The position numbers and the translations under genes were made by a program. Of a stretch of DNA of 64,000 bases, positions 10,800 to 23,248 are shown piece by piece. Source of the DNA: Paraspadella gotoi (Eukaryota; Chaetognatha). The notes under the pieces are model-generated. The model saw only the letters and a program-made list of their open reading frames with translations, searched no databases and was not told where the DNA came from. Numbering within the stretch: the first letter of the stretch is position 1; each line of letters begins with the position of its first letter. Location of the stretch: the NCBI GenBank assembly GCA_051294375.1, contig CM119271.1, forward strand, positions 16,889,799 to 16,953,798, given 5' to 3'.

Positions 10800-11165
10800 A
10801 AAAAGGTTTAACTTTAAGCCACCGACTCGATTGTTTATTTCCTCAAACGAAAGCAAAACTAAGAGAAAAGATACTTGTAATGATAAAGACGACATTTTAT
10901 GAATGATATTGTGACATTTTGATTTTTTGTGCCATTGTCATAAAAACAATCTTTGCATAAAAAGTCAAAAGTAGTTTTTACAATATTTATTCTGATAAAA
11001 TTATTTGTCTTTCCAGACTGTTTGACTGTCTTTATGTCTGTCTGTCTGTATCATCGTAAGAGGACTGTGATTTGACTGCCGCAGCTGAAGATCAAACTGT
11101 CTGATAAAATTTTATAGGCAATCCCTCTCTTTCTCTTTCTCTCTCTTTCTCTCTCTTTCTCTCTC
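10800..11165. repeat. Direct duplication, copy 1 (with 12240-12610)
   Basis: Both copies carry AAGCCACCGACTCGAT, AAACGAAAGCAAAACTAAG, ACTGTTTGACTGTCTTTATG and GACTGCCGCAGCTGAAGATC in the same order, with many 1-2 base indels. A 25-N gap lies just before copy 1. Confidence 0.88.
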
Positions 11166-12239
11166 CGCGCCGCGCACGCCACGCACTCTCACCTAAACCT
11201 CCAAGCACCCCTACTCCTATGTGACAAAACAACTCATGGCGTATTCCCTGCTTGAGATAACTTCCGTTCTGTTTAAATTAAATACTCATCTTGAACACAA
11301 AAACCAGATATAGATACACGCCCACCCACGGCACGTTTCTTCGCACGTCTTATAGATGATATTCATATCAGTAACATATTGTTTTACTCACCCACTGAAT
11401 GTCAATTTGTTGCTTTGTAGTCAGAACGGATAATTATACACAATGGTTTAATTCAAGCAAAGAGGAAAAAAAATTAAGAAAAAGAAAACTTTGCTTTGCT
11501 TTAAGAAAATAAACATCGGTAAAGAACATTTTATCATTTTTTTTTTCAAAGAAATTTTGTTTTTGTGAACCGCGTGTAGTTTCGGTCACTGCAGACGAAC
11601 TCAGTGTATGCTTCTCGCCACTGTGCAGATCGTAAACCAAACCCTCCGCGACCACCACACTCACACACGCGAATCCCACCGCACGAAAAACTTTCACTAA
11701 AAAATTCTTCACTCTACTCTCTTTTTTATACAAATCCGACCTCAACTCCACACTTACACTATCCTAATCAATAAACATACCCCCCTACTGATCGCACTTT
11801 CGCCCCAACATTTACCTCCGGCTTTCTCCTCTCTACAACTCTCATGGATGATTTTTCAATAGGGCACTTGAACGACTTATTTCTTATTCGCTCTCTCAAA
11901 ACACTCGGCGGGTCTCACTTCTGCTACCAGCTCCTCTCACACAATCATTATTTTCATAACTACAACTGCTCTCGCGACCCCATTCCCTTACAAAAATCCA
12001 TCCATCGCCACCTGTGTAGATATGGATAAAGACTATGAGCAAAGTTTGGAATTTGTCGTCAAGCGCTGTTCTGTGGAACTTTTTTTTAGCAAAAAACTTT
12101 TCGTGAGAGTGATCTGCAGCGAATGATTGAATAAATATTTGAAAATTGTTCTGGACAGATGTGGATCGGTATCAATAAGAGATTGGAGGGAAAAATTATA
12201 TCTCTTCTCTATAAGACCGTAACTGAAATGACACAGACC
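11166..12239. other. No gene found between duplicates
   Basis: Mixed AT-rich and CT-rich sequence. I see neither a coding exon nor a clear repeat. Confidence 0.4.
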
Positions 12240-12610
12240 CCTTAAGCCACCGACTCGATGTTTATTTCTCCTAAACGAAAGCAAAACTAAGAGAAAAGTA
12301 TACTTGTAAATGATAAAGCCGACAATTTTATGGAATGATATTGTGACATATTTGGAATTTTGTCGCATTGCAAAAAAACAATCCCTTTGCATCAAACAAG
12401 TCAACAAGCCGCCTAGTTCTTTAACAATATTTTTATTCTGCCATAACATTATTTGCTCTTTCCAGACTGTTTGACTGTCTTTATGTCTGGTCGTCTGATC
12501 ATCGTAAACGAGAGACTGTGATTTGACTGCCGCAGCTGAAGATCAAAACTGTCTATACAAATTTTATAGGCACATCCCTCTCTTTCTCTTCTCTCTCTTT
12601 TCTCTCTCTT
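12240..12610. repeat. Direct duplication, copy 2 (with 10800-11165)
   Basis: Second copy of the block described at 10800-11165. It runs into a long CT-rich stretch (12577-12855). Confidence 0.88.
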
Positions 12611-12768
12611 TCTCTCTTTCTCCCTCTTCTCGTCTCTCCTCTCTCTCCTCTCCTCTCTCTTCTCAACTCTTCTCTTTCTCTCTATTTCTCCTCTCTCTTC
12701 TTTCTCCTCTCTCTCTCTTTCTTCCTTCACTCCTCCCTCCCTCCCCACCCTCTCCCCCCCCCCTCTCT

Positions 12769-12814
<46 letters not shown>

Positions 12815-12860
12815 GTCTCTCTCATGCTCTCTCTCTCTCTCTCTCACGCCCTTCTCATGA

Positions 12861-13170
12861 CTAATAAACCCCCCACCCGAGAGAGATGCGCCCCTTCCCA
12901 GTCAGAAAGCTAGGAGAAGATTTGTTGTCCTCCAACATCGTGCCGTGTTTGTCGTCGTCGTCGTTGTTGTTGTTCGTTTTCCCGTCGTCGGCTTGCTCCA
13001 TTCCTGCCGTTGCTCGCTTCCCGCCCTTCGTCTCCGTTCCCCCGCGCACCGTTGTTGGTCTTTGGCCGTTGTGCCGTCCGACAGCTCGAAAAGACAAATG
13101 TTTCTTTCTCCCTATGACTTATTTCTTTTAACACCAGCGAGAGAGATAGAGAGAGAGACGCCAGAGAGAG

Positions 13171-13204
<34 letters not shown>

Positions 13205-13429
13205 TAGAGAGAGAGAAGAGAGGGAGAGAGATAAGAGAGAGAGAGAGCAAGGAAAGCCGCACACACCGAGAAGGACAAGAGAAGNNNNNNNNNNNNNNNN
13301 NNNNNNNNNCTCTCTCGTCTCTCTTACTCTCTCTCTCTTCTTCTCTACTATCTCTCTCTCTCTCTCTTCTCTCTCTCTCTTTCTTTTCTCCTCTCTCTTC
13401 GTTATAAGAAGAGAGAGAGAGAGAGTATA
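12861..13429. repeat. GC-richer insert then GA array, gap and CT array
   Basis: 12880-13130 is GC-rich with a short GTCGTC run. 13137-13284 is GA-rich and 13310-13408 CT-rich across a 25-N gap, the same purine-to-pyrimidine switch seen at fold-back centres. No splice-bounded coding segment was supported. Confidence 0.6.
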
Positions 13430-13690
13430 GCGAAGATAGGGAAGAGGAGAGCGAAGTTAAAGGAGAAGAGAGGATAGTAAGATAGAGAGGGAGAGCAAGA
13501 GAGAGGATAGAAAGATAAGGAAAGGGAGAGTGAAGTTAAAGGAGAAGAGAGGATAGTAAGATAGAGAGGGAGAGCAAGAGAGAGGATAGAAAGATAAGGA
13601 GAGGGAGAGTGAAGTTAAAGGAGAAGAGAGGATAGTTAGATAGAGAGGGAGAGTAAGAAAGAGGATAGAAAGATAAGGAGAGGGAGAAAG
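13430..13690. repeat. 79-bp tandem repeat, about 3 copies
   Basis: GAAGTTAAAGGAGAAGAGAG starts at 13453, 13532 and 13611, a 79-bp period. The unit is purine-rich. Confidence 0.93.
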
Positions 13691-14440
13691 AGTGAAAACG
13701 TTTATGTCTTGTCATTCAAATTATAAAAGTTAAATACGGTGAACAATAAATGTATTGGCCGTTGAATGTGATTTGAAAAAAAGTTGACCCGGTCCTCTGG
13801 TCACCCTTTTTTTCTGAATATATTGATGAAATGAATTAAATGATAGTGGATGAATCGAATTTCCAGTATTCAGGCCAGTCGAGGGTCGGGAGAAAAAGAG
13901 GAGGCTAATTTGCATGAAAGGAATTAGGAGAAGGAAGAGGAAGAGGCGTTTCTCGTCACTTCTCGTCCCTTTCTCTCTCTCTCTCAGTCTTGCTCGTCTC
14001 TTCCTCTTCTCTCTCGATCTCTCTCTATTGTTCTCTCTCTCTTCTATTCGTTTTGGTCAAGACAAAACATCACAGAGACACCAAGATATTTAAAGAAAAA
14101 AAATCTCAACAGACCTCCTACAAAAAAATCTTTAAATCAATTCATAAACGTGACTCAAACCGCGTGGTTTACTTTGGCACAAAGAAAACAAAAGCACTTC
14201 AAGCACACAGATCCACATTTTTCACAATGTCTCATGAAAGACGAAACCACAGCTTAACTGGACGAAGAACCGATCTCATACAGCCTGCGAAGAAAAACAT
14301 CGGCCGACAATGATGTCAGCACTCCTATCCTTACGACAAACACATTATACAAAGCATCGTCACCGGGTGGAGATCTGCACCGCCCATCTTCCACGACGAA
14401 AGTTAATACTAAACTTTCCATTAAATATCGATCAAAAATC
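13691..14440. other. No confident gene
   Basis: 13990-14313 on the plus strand is open for 107 codons, basic and Lys-rich after residue 25. It has no recognisable domain, and its N-terminal part is translated CT repeat. I do not call it a gene. Confidence 0.35.
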
Positions 14441-14465
14441 NNNNNNNNNNNNNNNNNNNNNNNNN

Positions 14466-17400
14466 GATCAATTCAATTTCAATTCAATCAATTTCATTCA
14501 ATTTCAATCAATTGTGAAACGTTAATTAATTTCAAATTTTCGTCTCGAAATTTTCTTGATAATCCAGCCAAAAAAAATTTAAGTGAAGAGCGAAAACGAA
14601 GGCAAAAAAAAATTTTACACTTTTAAAGTGAGACGTTTTGCACAGTCTCTCTCTCATTCACGCATTTTGTTCATCTCATCGAGTTTTTCACGCGCCGCTG
14701 CCGCTCGCGCGCCGCAGCCGCCGCCTCCACCGGCTTCCTCCTCTCTTCCTCTTCCTCCTCCTTTCCGCGTTCCGAATTTCCACGCCGATGGAACTGTGGA
14801 AGGGCGCGCCGTAAAACGATTGAGACCGGCGCCGAGTCCTTCGGCGGCCGTCGCCAGTTCGCGAGAACCAAATGGAAAAGGACCGTCCGCGCGGGCGAGG
14901 TTTGACGACGATTGCCCGGCCGTACCTGGGCTGTAAGGGGTCGGAGAGTTCTAGTTCTGTGAGAGAGTGGGGAGAGAGGCTGGAGGGAGGAGAAGAGGAT
15001 AGTGAAGAGACAGAAGCAGAGTCAGAGGGATACGGTTGCAGGTGGGTGGGTGGGGTCTGTAGTAACGGGAATTTGAAGCGTAATGATCGATGAGCAAACA
15101 AATAGACCGGACATACCGACAGACATACACTAGATGGATAGACAGACAACACAGACAGAGGGCTTCTGGCTAGGACCCTTAAAGGCAAACTGGAAGGACA
15201 GAAAGACTATGGATAGACGGAAAATCAGGGCTCTCAAATAGACGCACAAAAATGGAGATCTCGGAGGGAGAGTTGCGGACAGACAGATGGACCCCGATGC
15301 TGGCCCGGACGGACAACAGGATCATATTTAGGGGGGGCGGCTTATCGGCAACAGCCGGCGTTTCCTGTATGGTAGGTGCTCATTGGATGGGCATCTCACT
15401 GTTGGCTTTGGGTTCCGACCCTCAGTGCCGCCTCCAGTCACTTGGCGCTTTCGTTAGAGAGCAGAAATGTTAGCAGAAAACAAGCGACGCCGCCCGCCGC
15501 AGGCCCCAGTTCCGACGATGTCCGCCAGCACCTTTCTCAGCCCGATTTCGTCTCTTACCTTCCAGTTTTCTTTCGCCGTCATAGTAGCGGCGGCGCAAGT
15601 ATCAGGATCTTCTTGGGTGGCGAAGTACCTCTACCAAATGCCACGTGTTATGTGGCAGGGCGGTTCGGTTTGCATGCGAGACTGCCCGTTTGGTGATCGG
15701 AGCGATGTAGGGAAGTCGTCAGAGACGTGGGCGCGCACGCTCCTGCTGCGCGTGCTTATCTGCTATCAGCCCCTCCGCGGGGGTCTAGAGCATGGAGGCG
15801 GCGCCGAAGAAACAGAATGACCCTTTCGTTGGAAGAAGTCGATGTGTTAGTTTTTTTTTGGTGGAAAAAATGGTTTACATGGTGACAATTTTTACCAAGC
15901 GCCGGTAGAGAAAACGCGTATTTGTCTCAACCCGTAAGAAATTTTTCAATTTAAATTATGAATTTAAAAAGTAAAAACCTAAAGCTAATTTATATATGGC
16001 AGAATTGTTGATCGAGGAATCGACTTTGATGAGTGGCGTCAGCGGAATGGGATGGAGCGCGAGGGAAAGGTTGAGTTGAGAAATGGTGCTCTTAATTTTT
16101 AAACTCACTTTTTTTAGATTTATTTTTTTTTCTCTTACTTTCAGTAAGCTTTCTGAAGAAAATTTAAAAATAAAATAATATAATATTATTATCTTTGAGA
16201 AGCGCTTTCAATCTAAGAGAATGACATACTTTGCAATACGTGTAGTATAAAATTTAACTGGCCCCAGTTTTAATTTATTTAGGTATACCAAAAACGAAGA
16301 CACTTTCCAAAAATAAATAGCTGCGGAGGGTATAATTTTTGAGCATTTTTATCAGAATTTTGATTTGGCATAATATTAATGTTTTTTTGCTCAGGTCGTT
16401 TCTTGGGATACGTCTATATAGATAATATTATTTTAAGTATATAACAGTGATATTTTAAAAAATATTAATTGAACCTAGCTGTGCAGCTTAATTTTTCTTT
16501 TAATATTTAAATTGTAGTTGCTATTAAGTACTACTCTGTGTAGATGATGCTCTGAATATTTTATTTAATATATATATTGATGCTTTATTGATTGATTTTT
16601 GTGTTTATATATATTCTTAGATATTATTAAATTGATTGATTGACTTTCAATTTGCTTCAAAATATGTTCCTGTTCAGAAAGCTACAAAGATATATATTAT
16701 ATATTAATAAAATTCATACAAAACTTATAAAATTTTCTCCAACTGGTAAGATTGTTTATTAAGGAGTTTGTTGGAATTTCAGTCAAAGACGATTTACTTA
16801 AACGAAAAACCGAATTTCAAATTAAGACGAGAATCTTTGGGGAGTCTATTCTGTATCTATTTAATTCTTAATATATATAAATAAAAGTGAGAGATGAGTG
16901 AGAGAAAAAAAAGTATTATGTTGTTAATAAGAGAGAGAGAGAGAGGACAGAGAGAAATTGAAACGTGAGTGGATGAGCATATAAAGGCGAATTTGTATAT
17001 TTTTTAGAAAAGTTTGGCCAAAAAAAAACAGAAAAAAGCCAATTTGCGCGTTCAGGATGTCTAGGAAATGATTTTAGGTAGTTATGGTCGATTGGATGAT
17101 CGATCGGAAAAGTGGTAGTGCTGGCTGCCAGGCGGAGCTGATGACGAAGAGCTGGTTCGATGGGTTGCAGTGGCTGACCCTTTCAATAAATTAGAACTGC
17201 GGGCTTACCCCTGTTCTCCTTCCCTCCTCCTGCCCTCCTCCTCTTCCTCCTCCTGCTGCTTTCCCAGTGAACTGAATGTGATTTTCGCTTAACATCCTTT
17301 TCAGAATCGTTGGGATTGAGAGTTGTTGTTATGTTGTTGTTTTTGTTGTTGTTGTTGTGTTAAAAGGGACGGAGTCGCGGAGCGAGGAGCTTTCATCCTT

Positions 17401-17481
17401 CAATCCGGGAGTTTCTGGATCAGGGGCGGGCGCGGTTGCGTGCTCGGTGCTCGGGGTCGGGCTCTCTCTCTGCTCTCTGCT

Positions 17482-17527
<46 letters not shown>
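14466..17527. repeat. Left arm of a large diverged inverted repeat
   Basis: Matches the reverse complement of 17536-21380 in order: the AATTCAATT repeats at the outer ends, CTTTTAAAGTGAGACGTTTT (14620) against 21262-21285, the GC-rich block 14700-15000, the CAGACAGA-rich block 15100-15330, GGTTTACATGGTGACAATTT (15870) against 20010-20035, and the (GTT)n/(AAC)n pair flanking the centre. The arms differ by substitutions as well as indels. Confidence 0.9.
14690..14992 (-). pseudogene. Frameshifted counterpart of the coding-like block at 20950-21211
   Basis: Minus-strand GC-rich block opening TCTCACAG|AACTAGAACTCTCC, the mirror of the plus-strand acceptor-like TCTCACAG|GAACTAGAACTCTCC at 20936-20965. 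Indels put it into other frames, so the hydrophobic peptide of the right arm (VFSIWFF...) is not preserved beyond a few residues. Both arms end in a frame reading VKNSMR then stop. It is either a decayed exon or a CpG-rich non-coding element. Confidence 0.35.
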
Positions 17528-17529
<2 letters not shown>

Positions 17530-17609
17530 TTTTAAAAGAGAGAGAGAACGGGCCTGATCAGAAAATGGATTGAAGGATGAAAGCTCCTGTGGACTCGTCC
17601 TTTTAACAA

Positions 17610-17652
<43 letters not shown>

Positions 17653-17680
17653 TCTCAATCCAACGATTGAAAGGATTAAA
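17320..17680. repeat. Centre of the large inverted repeat: (GTT)n - CT/GA - (AAC)n
   Basis: TTGTTGTTGTTG with GGAGCTTTCATCCTTCAATC and CT repeats at 17490-17527 meets TTTTTAAAAGAGAGAGAG; the mirror image follows with GATTGAAGGATGAAAGCTCC and (AAC)n at 17607-17652. The spacer is only a few bases. Confidence 0.92.
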
Positions 17681-18386
17681 GCGAAAATCAACATTCAGTT
17701 CCACTCGGGAAAGCAGAGAAGGAGGAGGAGGAGGAGGAGGAGGGAGAAAGGGGGTAAGGATCTATTTTGAAAAAGGTCAGATGACCATGAAAGTTTGTCA
17801 TCAGTCCGCTGAGAGAGATACATTTGATGATCATAATGACATAATATAAAATTATTTCTAACATCCTGAATGCGAAAATNNNNNNNNNNAAATCGTCTTT
17901 GAATTAATTCAAACAAACTCTCTTAATAAAATCTTACAGTGAGAAAATTTATAAAATTTTTGTATGATTTTTTTTCTTTTCTATAAATTTCTTTGTACTT
18001 TCTGAAACAGGAACATATTTGTGAAGCAAATTGAAGTCAATCAATCAATTAATCAGTCAATCGATTGATCAATCAATCAATAAAGCAATCAATTAATTAT
18101 TAAAATAAATAAATTAATTATAAAATCTACAAGTTGTCATTTAATAATTTAATATCAAAGAAAAATAAGCTTCCCAGCCTTGGTTCAATTAAGAGAGTCA
18201 AAAGTGAATTATCTAAAATTTAAAAATATTTTTTTTTTAGTAGAATAAGTTTGAGTTTATTTGCAACAACGATTTTATTAGTACAATAAGGACGTACAGT
18301 TTCGGCCTTTAGTTTACAAGCTTCTTCAGGTCATACAGGAAAATATTTTTTGTTGAACTTTTAAAATTATTTGTGTAAAGGAAAGT

Positions 18387-18425
<39 letters not shown>

Positions 18426-18799
18426 ACAGAGACAGGCAAGTTTCCACACAGAGTTGAGAAAAGAAATAGTGGTCTAGATGTGAGGACAGGTCAAGGTGAA
18501 GACAGATTGAGTTAGACGTGAAAGAAATTAAATGGTGAAAAAATTTGAGAGAGAGGGAGAGAGACAGAAGAGAGAGAGAGAGAAGGAACATTAGTTAACA
18601 AACATTGTGCAATGTACAACAAAGATAAATGATTTAAAGACTAACAGTGAAATAAATATTTTTAAACAATTTTTTTTTTTTTATGCATATTTAAACTACT
18701 TAATAAATAATTGAGTATAAAACAGTGAAATTGAAATGTGAAAGGAAAGAAGAGAATTAAGTTTAGAAGATATTAATGTGGAAAGTGAAATTAAGAATT

Positions 18800-19480
18800 A
18801 AGAAAGAGGCTCAAAATGAGCTGGCCCCCTTTGGTTGAAGCAAATGAGAGGTTAGTGACGAATGTGGTCGAGTCATTGGCGCGTCAGTGGCCTGAGAGGT
18901 CATATCGATTCGAGCCCTGTATGGTGATGGACTGTGTAGGCTCCTTGCGGGAAGAGTCCAAAGGCTACCCTGATGTCTCTCTGGCCTGGTACGCCTGTCG
19001 ACTGCCCTCTTCTGTCATGCTGCTGAGAATGGGTGGTTGTCCGTTTTGGCCGCTTTTGCGACATGAGTTTGTGGACTCCTTCCTTCCTCCAGCAGCCGCC
19101 TTTTTGGTGGCGCTTACTCCACAGAGAGGGGAGTGAGTTGCTGGCAGTTGAAGGAGAGGCAGTTGCCCATTGCTGCGCAAAGGTCTCCCTTGTTTTCGTG
19201 AGTAAAACGGGGGGAGTCATGTGCGGACGTGGGTGGTGGCGGGGCTCTACACACGCTTTTGATAAGCCGTATCATAGCTTGGAGGGAGATCGAAATCGTC
19301 CTCCATCGCACGAATTCAAAGAGGCTCGAGGGCTTTGATATAGATCCCTCTCTAATACCTCTGAGAACCAGTTTGGGTCATGGGACGCACGAGAACAGTC
19401 TGACTCTCTATAGATGGCCAGTATTACTGTATGTTTCAGCTACGCAAGATAGGTAATGTCCTCTTCGCATCGCGATAAGG
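18800..19480 (+). mobile_element. Inserted SINE-like element in the right arm
   Basis: No counterpart exists in the left arm. It starts with a tRNA-like stretch (GAGTCATTGGCGCGTCAGTGGC, then TCGATTCGAGCCC as a B box, 18867-18920) followed by GC-richer sequence with short open frames on both strands and no domain. I infer a tRNA-derived SINE or a composite insertion; target-site duplications were not identified. Confidence 0.5.
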
Positions 19481-20249
19481 TTTTGTGTGCTGCTGAAAGC
19501 GGTCTGTTATAACTTAAAATATTATTATTTATATAAGTATCAAGAAAGAGCCTGAGAAAAAAACATTTAATATAGCAAATTCACAATTTGATAAAAATCA
19601 TAAAATTTACTCTCCAGCTATTGATTTTTAAAAAGATGTCTCGTTTTTGAGTAATCCTAATTAAAATTAAAGCTGGACCAGTTAAAATTTTATACTACAG
19701 TATTCGTAAGTACGTCATTCTCTTTAGATTTGAAAGGGCTTTTAAGAAGATAATAATATTAATATTATTTTTTTTACATTTCTTCAGAAAACTTACTGAA
19801 GTAAGAGAAAAAAATTAAATCTTAAAAAAAGTTAGTTTAAAAATTAGAGACGATTTTCAAATCCATCTTCCTGCTATCATTGCTGACGCATATCAAAGTC
19901 GATTCTGATTTTATCAGAAATAGTTTAGGTTTTTACTTTTAAATTCATATTTAACATTAAAAAAATCTCCTTGGGTTTGCAAATGACAGCGTTTTTCTAC
20001 CGGCGCTTGTAAAATTGTCACCATGTAAACATTTTTTTCAACCAAAAAAACCTAAACATGATTCTCTCCCAACGAAAGGGTCATTTGTTTTGGGGCCTCC
20101 TGCTCTACGGCTGCTGCGAGCTGCTGCAGTCTCTGACGACTTCCCTCATCCGCACGTCTCGCGCAAACGAACGCCCTCATATTTTTGGGTAAGTTCGCCT
20201 CGATCCTGATCTTCGCTCGGACGGCTGTATGGTGGACTAAAAATCCACC

Positions 20250-20340
20250 AACCGTTCATCAGCGGCCATTGGTGCCGGAGGCAAGTCATTCGCCTCCCAA
20301 CCCAAAGGTCCGGGGTTCTAGCCCGGTGGCCGCCTAGCAG
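20250..20340 (+). mobile_element. tRNA-like SINE fragment
   Basis: GCGGCCATTGGTGCCGGAGG, GTCATTCGCCTCCCAACCC and GGTCCGGGGTTCTAGCCC have the spacing of A and B boxes of a tRNA-like head. The B box has one mismatch to the GGTTCRANNCC consensus. It has no left-arm match of the same quality. Confidence 0.45.
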
Positions 20341-20949
20341 TTAAGAGGGACGGGGCGCTTAACCCGCCTGTAACATGGTGTTACATCCTGATCCGAAACT
20401 CAGGGACTGCGTATATTGTACGGTTTTGTCATTAACACATAACAATAATTACTGTCTCTTCAACTGGAAGGTAAGGACGACCGGCGAATGGTGCTGCGTC
20501 GTCGGACTGGGCTGCGGGGACGGCGTCACTGTTTTCTGCTCCATTTTCTGCTCTACGAAAATGCGCCAGTGACTGGAGGCGTCACAGGCAACCCGGCTGT
20601 TGCCATACCCCTAAATTATGACTGTTTTCCGTCGGGCAAGCTCGGGGTCCATCTGTCTGTCCGACTCTCCATCGGAGTCTCTATTTTTGTGCGTCTATTT
20701 GAGAGCCTTGATTTTCCGTCTATCCATATGTCTTTTTGTCCTTCAGTTTGCCTTTAAGTCTACCAGAAAGCCTCTGTCTGTTTGTCTGTCCATCTCTAGT
20801 GAAGTAATCACTTCGTCTGTCCGTCGGTATGTCCGTCTATTTGTTTGCTATCGATCAATTAGCTTCAAATTCCCTTTACCCCACCAACCGTATCCCTCTG
20901 ACTCTGTCTCTGTCTCTCTCCCTCTCTCCCTCCCTCTCTCACAGGAACT

Positions 20950-21211
20950 AGAACTCTCCGACCCCGGGACGGCGGGCATCGTCGTCAACCTCGTCCACGC
21001 GGCGACGGTCTTTTCCATTTGGTTCTTCGACGAACTGGCGACGCCGCTGGAAGGACTCGGCGCCGGTCTCACGTTTTGCGGCGCCGCCTTCACATCGGCG
21101 TGGAAATTCTGGCGCGGAAAGGAGGGAGGAAGAGGAAGAGGAGGAGGAAGAGGGTGGAGGCGGCGGCTGCGGCGGCGGCGGCGGCTGCGGCTGGGGCGGC
21201 AGCGGCGGTGA
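20950..21211 (+). CDS. Possible exon with a hydrophobic segment, unrecognised
   Basis: Behind a CT tract and acceptor-like CTCTCACAG, the plus strand is open for about 87 codons: ELELSDPGTAGIVVNLVHAA, then VFSIWFFDELATPLEGLGAG and LTFCGAAFTSAWKFWRGK, then an Arg/Gly-rich end from GGA/GCG repeats before a stop. The middle could form one or two membrane helices. No family is recognised. The mirror copy at 14690-14992 does not keep this frame, which argues against recent selection. GC-rich repeats can also be open by chance. Confidence 0.3.
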
Positions 21212-21380
21212 AAAACTCGATGAGATGACGAAATTGCGTGAATGAGAGAAGATGTGAAAAACGTCTCACTTTAAAAGTGTAAAATTTTTTTCCTTTTTTC
21301 TTATTTTTTTTTCGAGAAAATTGAATTAAATTAATTTTAATTGAATAGAATTGAATTGAATTGAATTGAAGTAATTTTTA

Positions 21381-22582
21381 CTTGAAATTGGTAGATTCAA
21401 TTTAAAATTATCCATTCATTCTTGTTAGAAATCCACTATGAAATTAAATTCAAAATTTAAAATTCAAAACTTTAGTCTTCGTCTACTTTTAGGTAAAAAA
21501 AGAATTTTTTAAAAAAGTTCGATTTTAATGCTTTTATTTTTGCTATTAAAATTACAATATTGCTATATAATGATAAAAAAATTTTAATCAATCTTAACTT
21601 TTTTGATGGATTCTGATAGAGCATAAAAAGTTAAATAAAAAATATAACTACAACTTTAAAAAAAAATTTTTTTTGGTCAAAATTAATAAAAAGTCATGCC
21701 CATTGGGATGTGACATCTCACTGTTGGCTTTGGGGGCTTCAGACGCCTCTAGTCACTGGCAGGGTTACCCTAGGCGTTGTGAATATACCGCCGCAACGGA
21801 GACAAATAAAACCGCTGAAGTACAGGGAGACTAAGACTGAATGTCATAAACAAAATGCCCTGTGCTTTGGGCAATGCCCTGTACGCTATGCCATGTATGA
21901 AATGCCCTGTAAGCACTAAGGTTCATCCCGTCTAGAAACACAGTAACTACATTTCTGGCCCGGTGGTTCATTGAGCAGAGCCAACCACTAATGTCACTTA
22001 TGTAGTGGGTTCAATCCCCAAATGTTGAAGCGTGAGCACGGCCATAAAACAATTTGGGCTTCTGGAAAACCTCCAAGCTCAAAACCCTTTCATTGCTGAA
22101 TCCTACCCTAAACCATAATCACAAACCAAGTCCCTAAACTTAATCACTAACTTAATATCAAACCTTATCCTGAAGCCTCACCTCTTACTTAATTTCTAAC
22201 TAGAGAAAAAAACCTAATTCCAAAATAAAGACAATAAGACCGAAGTGACACTTGGCACACAGTCGATCACAATGTTAATGATTCCTCGTGAATATTTTCT
22301 TTTGTGATTGTTTTCCCCTTCTCAAGGAAATTGTCACGTACAAAGAAAACAGTCAGCAAATTGACGAAACCATCAGCAATGCGTCTTTTCGGCAGCAATC
22401 GCCATTTGCTTTGGGGTCTGACCCTTTACTCTCTCTCGGAAATTCTGCACGTATCGACGAGTCTATTGCTGAAGGAGCGGACCGCAAGAGTAGAGAGTAC
22501 TAGAGTAGAGTGGATTAGTTACGCGGAACTAGGATGCGGCGGAAACGTCTCTTGCATCTGCAACATTTACGGATCTGAGAAG
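21381..22582. other. AT-rich flank with one SINE-like copy
   Basis: 21700-21760 repeats, in the same orientation, a block of 15385-15440 (CATCTCACTGTTGGCTTTGG). 21840-21910 has short ATGCCCTGT repeats. No exon is supported. Confidence 0.5.
21950..22080 (+). mobile_element. tRNA-like SINE copy
   Basis: GGCCCGGTGGTTCATTGAGC (A-box region) and GTAGTGGGTTCAATCCCC (B box) followed by AAATGTTGAAGCGTGAGCAC. The same layout, CCCGGTGGCCCATTGAG with GGGATCGATCCCCAATG, is found on the minus strand at 43170-43260, so these are copies of one family. Confidence 0.62.
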
Positions 22583-22852
22583 NNNNNNNNNNNNNNNNNN
22601 NNNNNNNNNNNNNNNNNNNNNNNNNNNNNNNNNNNNNNNNNNNNNNNNNNNNNNNNNNNNNNNNNNNNNNNNNNNNNNNNNNNNNNNNNNNNNNNNNNNN
22701 NNNNNNNNNNNNNNNNNNNNNNNNNNNNNNNNNNNNNNNNNNNNNNNNNNNNNNNNNNNNNNNNNNNNNNNNNNNNNNNNNNNNNNNNNNNNNNNNNNNN
22801 NNNNNAATGCACTGGCGATTTTTTAGCTTTTAAAGTGGAAGGGATATTGTCG

Positions 22853-22900
22853 ACGCCGGAGAGAGAGAGAAAGAAACGGGAGAGAGAGAGAGAGAGAGAA

Positions 22901-22938
<38 letters not shown>

Positions 22939-22942
22939 AGAT

Positions 22943-22996
<54 letters not shown>

Positions 22997-23208
22997 AGAG
23001 AACAACAAAGGGCCAAGAAACATATTTTCCTCATTTCCAATTTGACTGTCATCAACAGTGAAATTCTCAACTTGATTTCCTCCCACGATTTTTCTTTTTC
23101 AAATCGATCCCCTCCCCCTCCCCTCTCGCCGATTGCTACCATACCAACCGCCACTCTCCCACTCTCCCGCTCTTTGTCACCCCTAGAGTCTCTCTCTCTC
23201 TCTCTCTC

Positions 23209-23248
<40 letters not shown>

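Larger units (their letters stand above)
17536..21380. repeat. Right arm of the large inverted repeat, with a 1.2 kb insertion
   Basis: Pairs with 14466-17527 in reverse. Matching pairs sum to about 34680-34970 near the centre but about 35900 farther out, so about 1.2 kb has been gained between roughly 18130 and 19480. The arm also carries (GA)n at 18391-18423. Confidence 0.88.

Noticed and set aside
13990-14313. 107-codon basic frame
   Set aside because: No domain, no splice or promoter support, and its N-terminus is CT-repeat translation.
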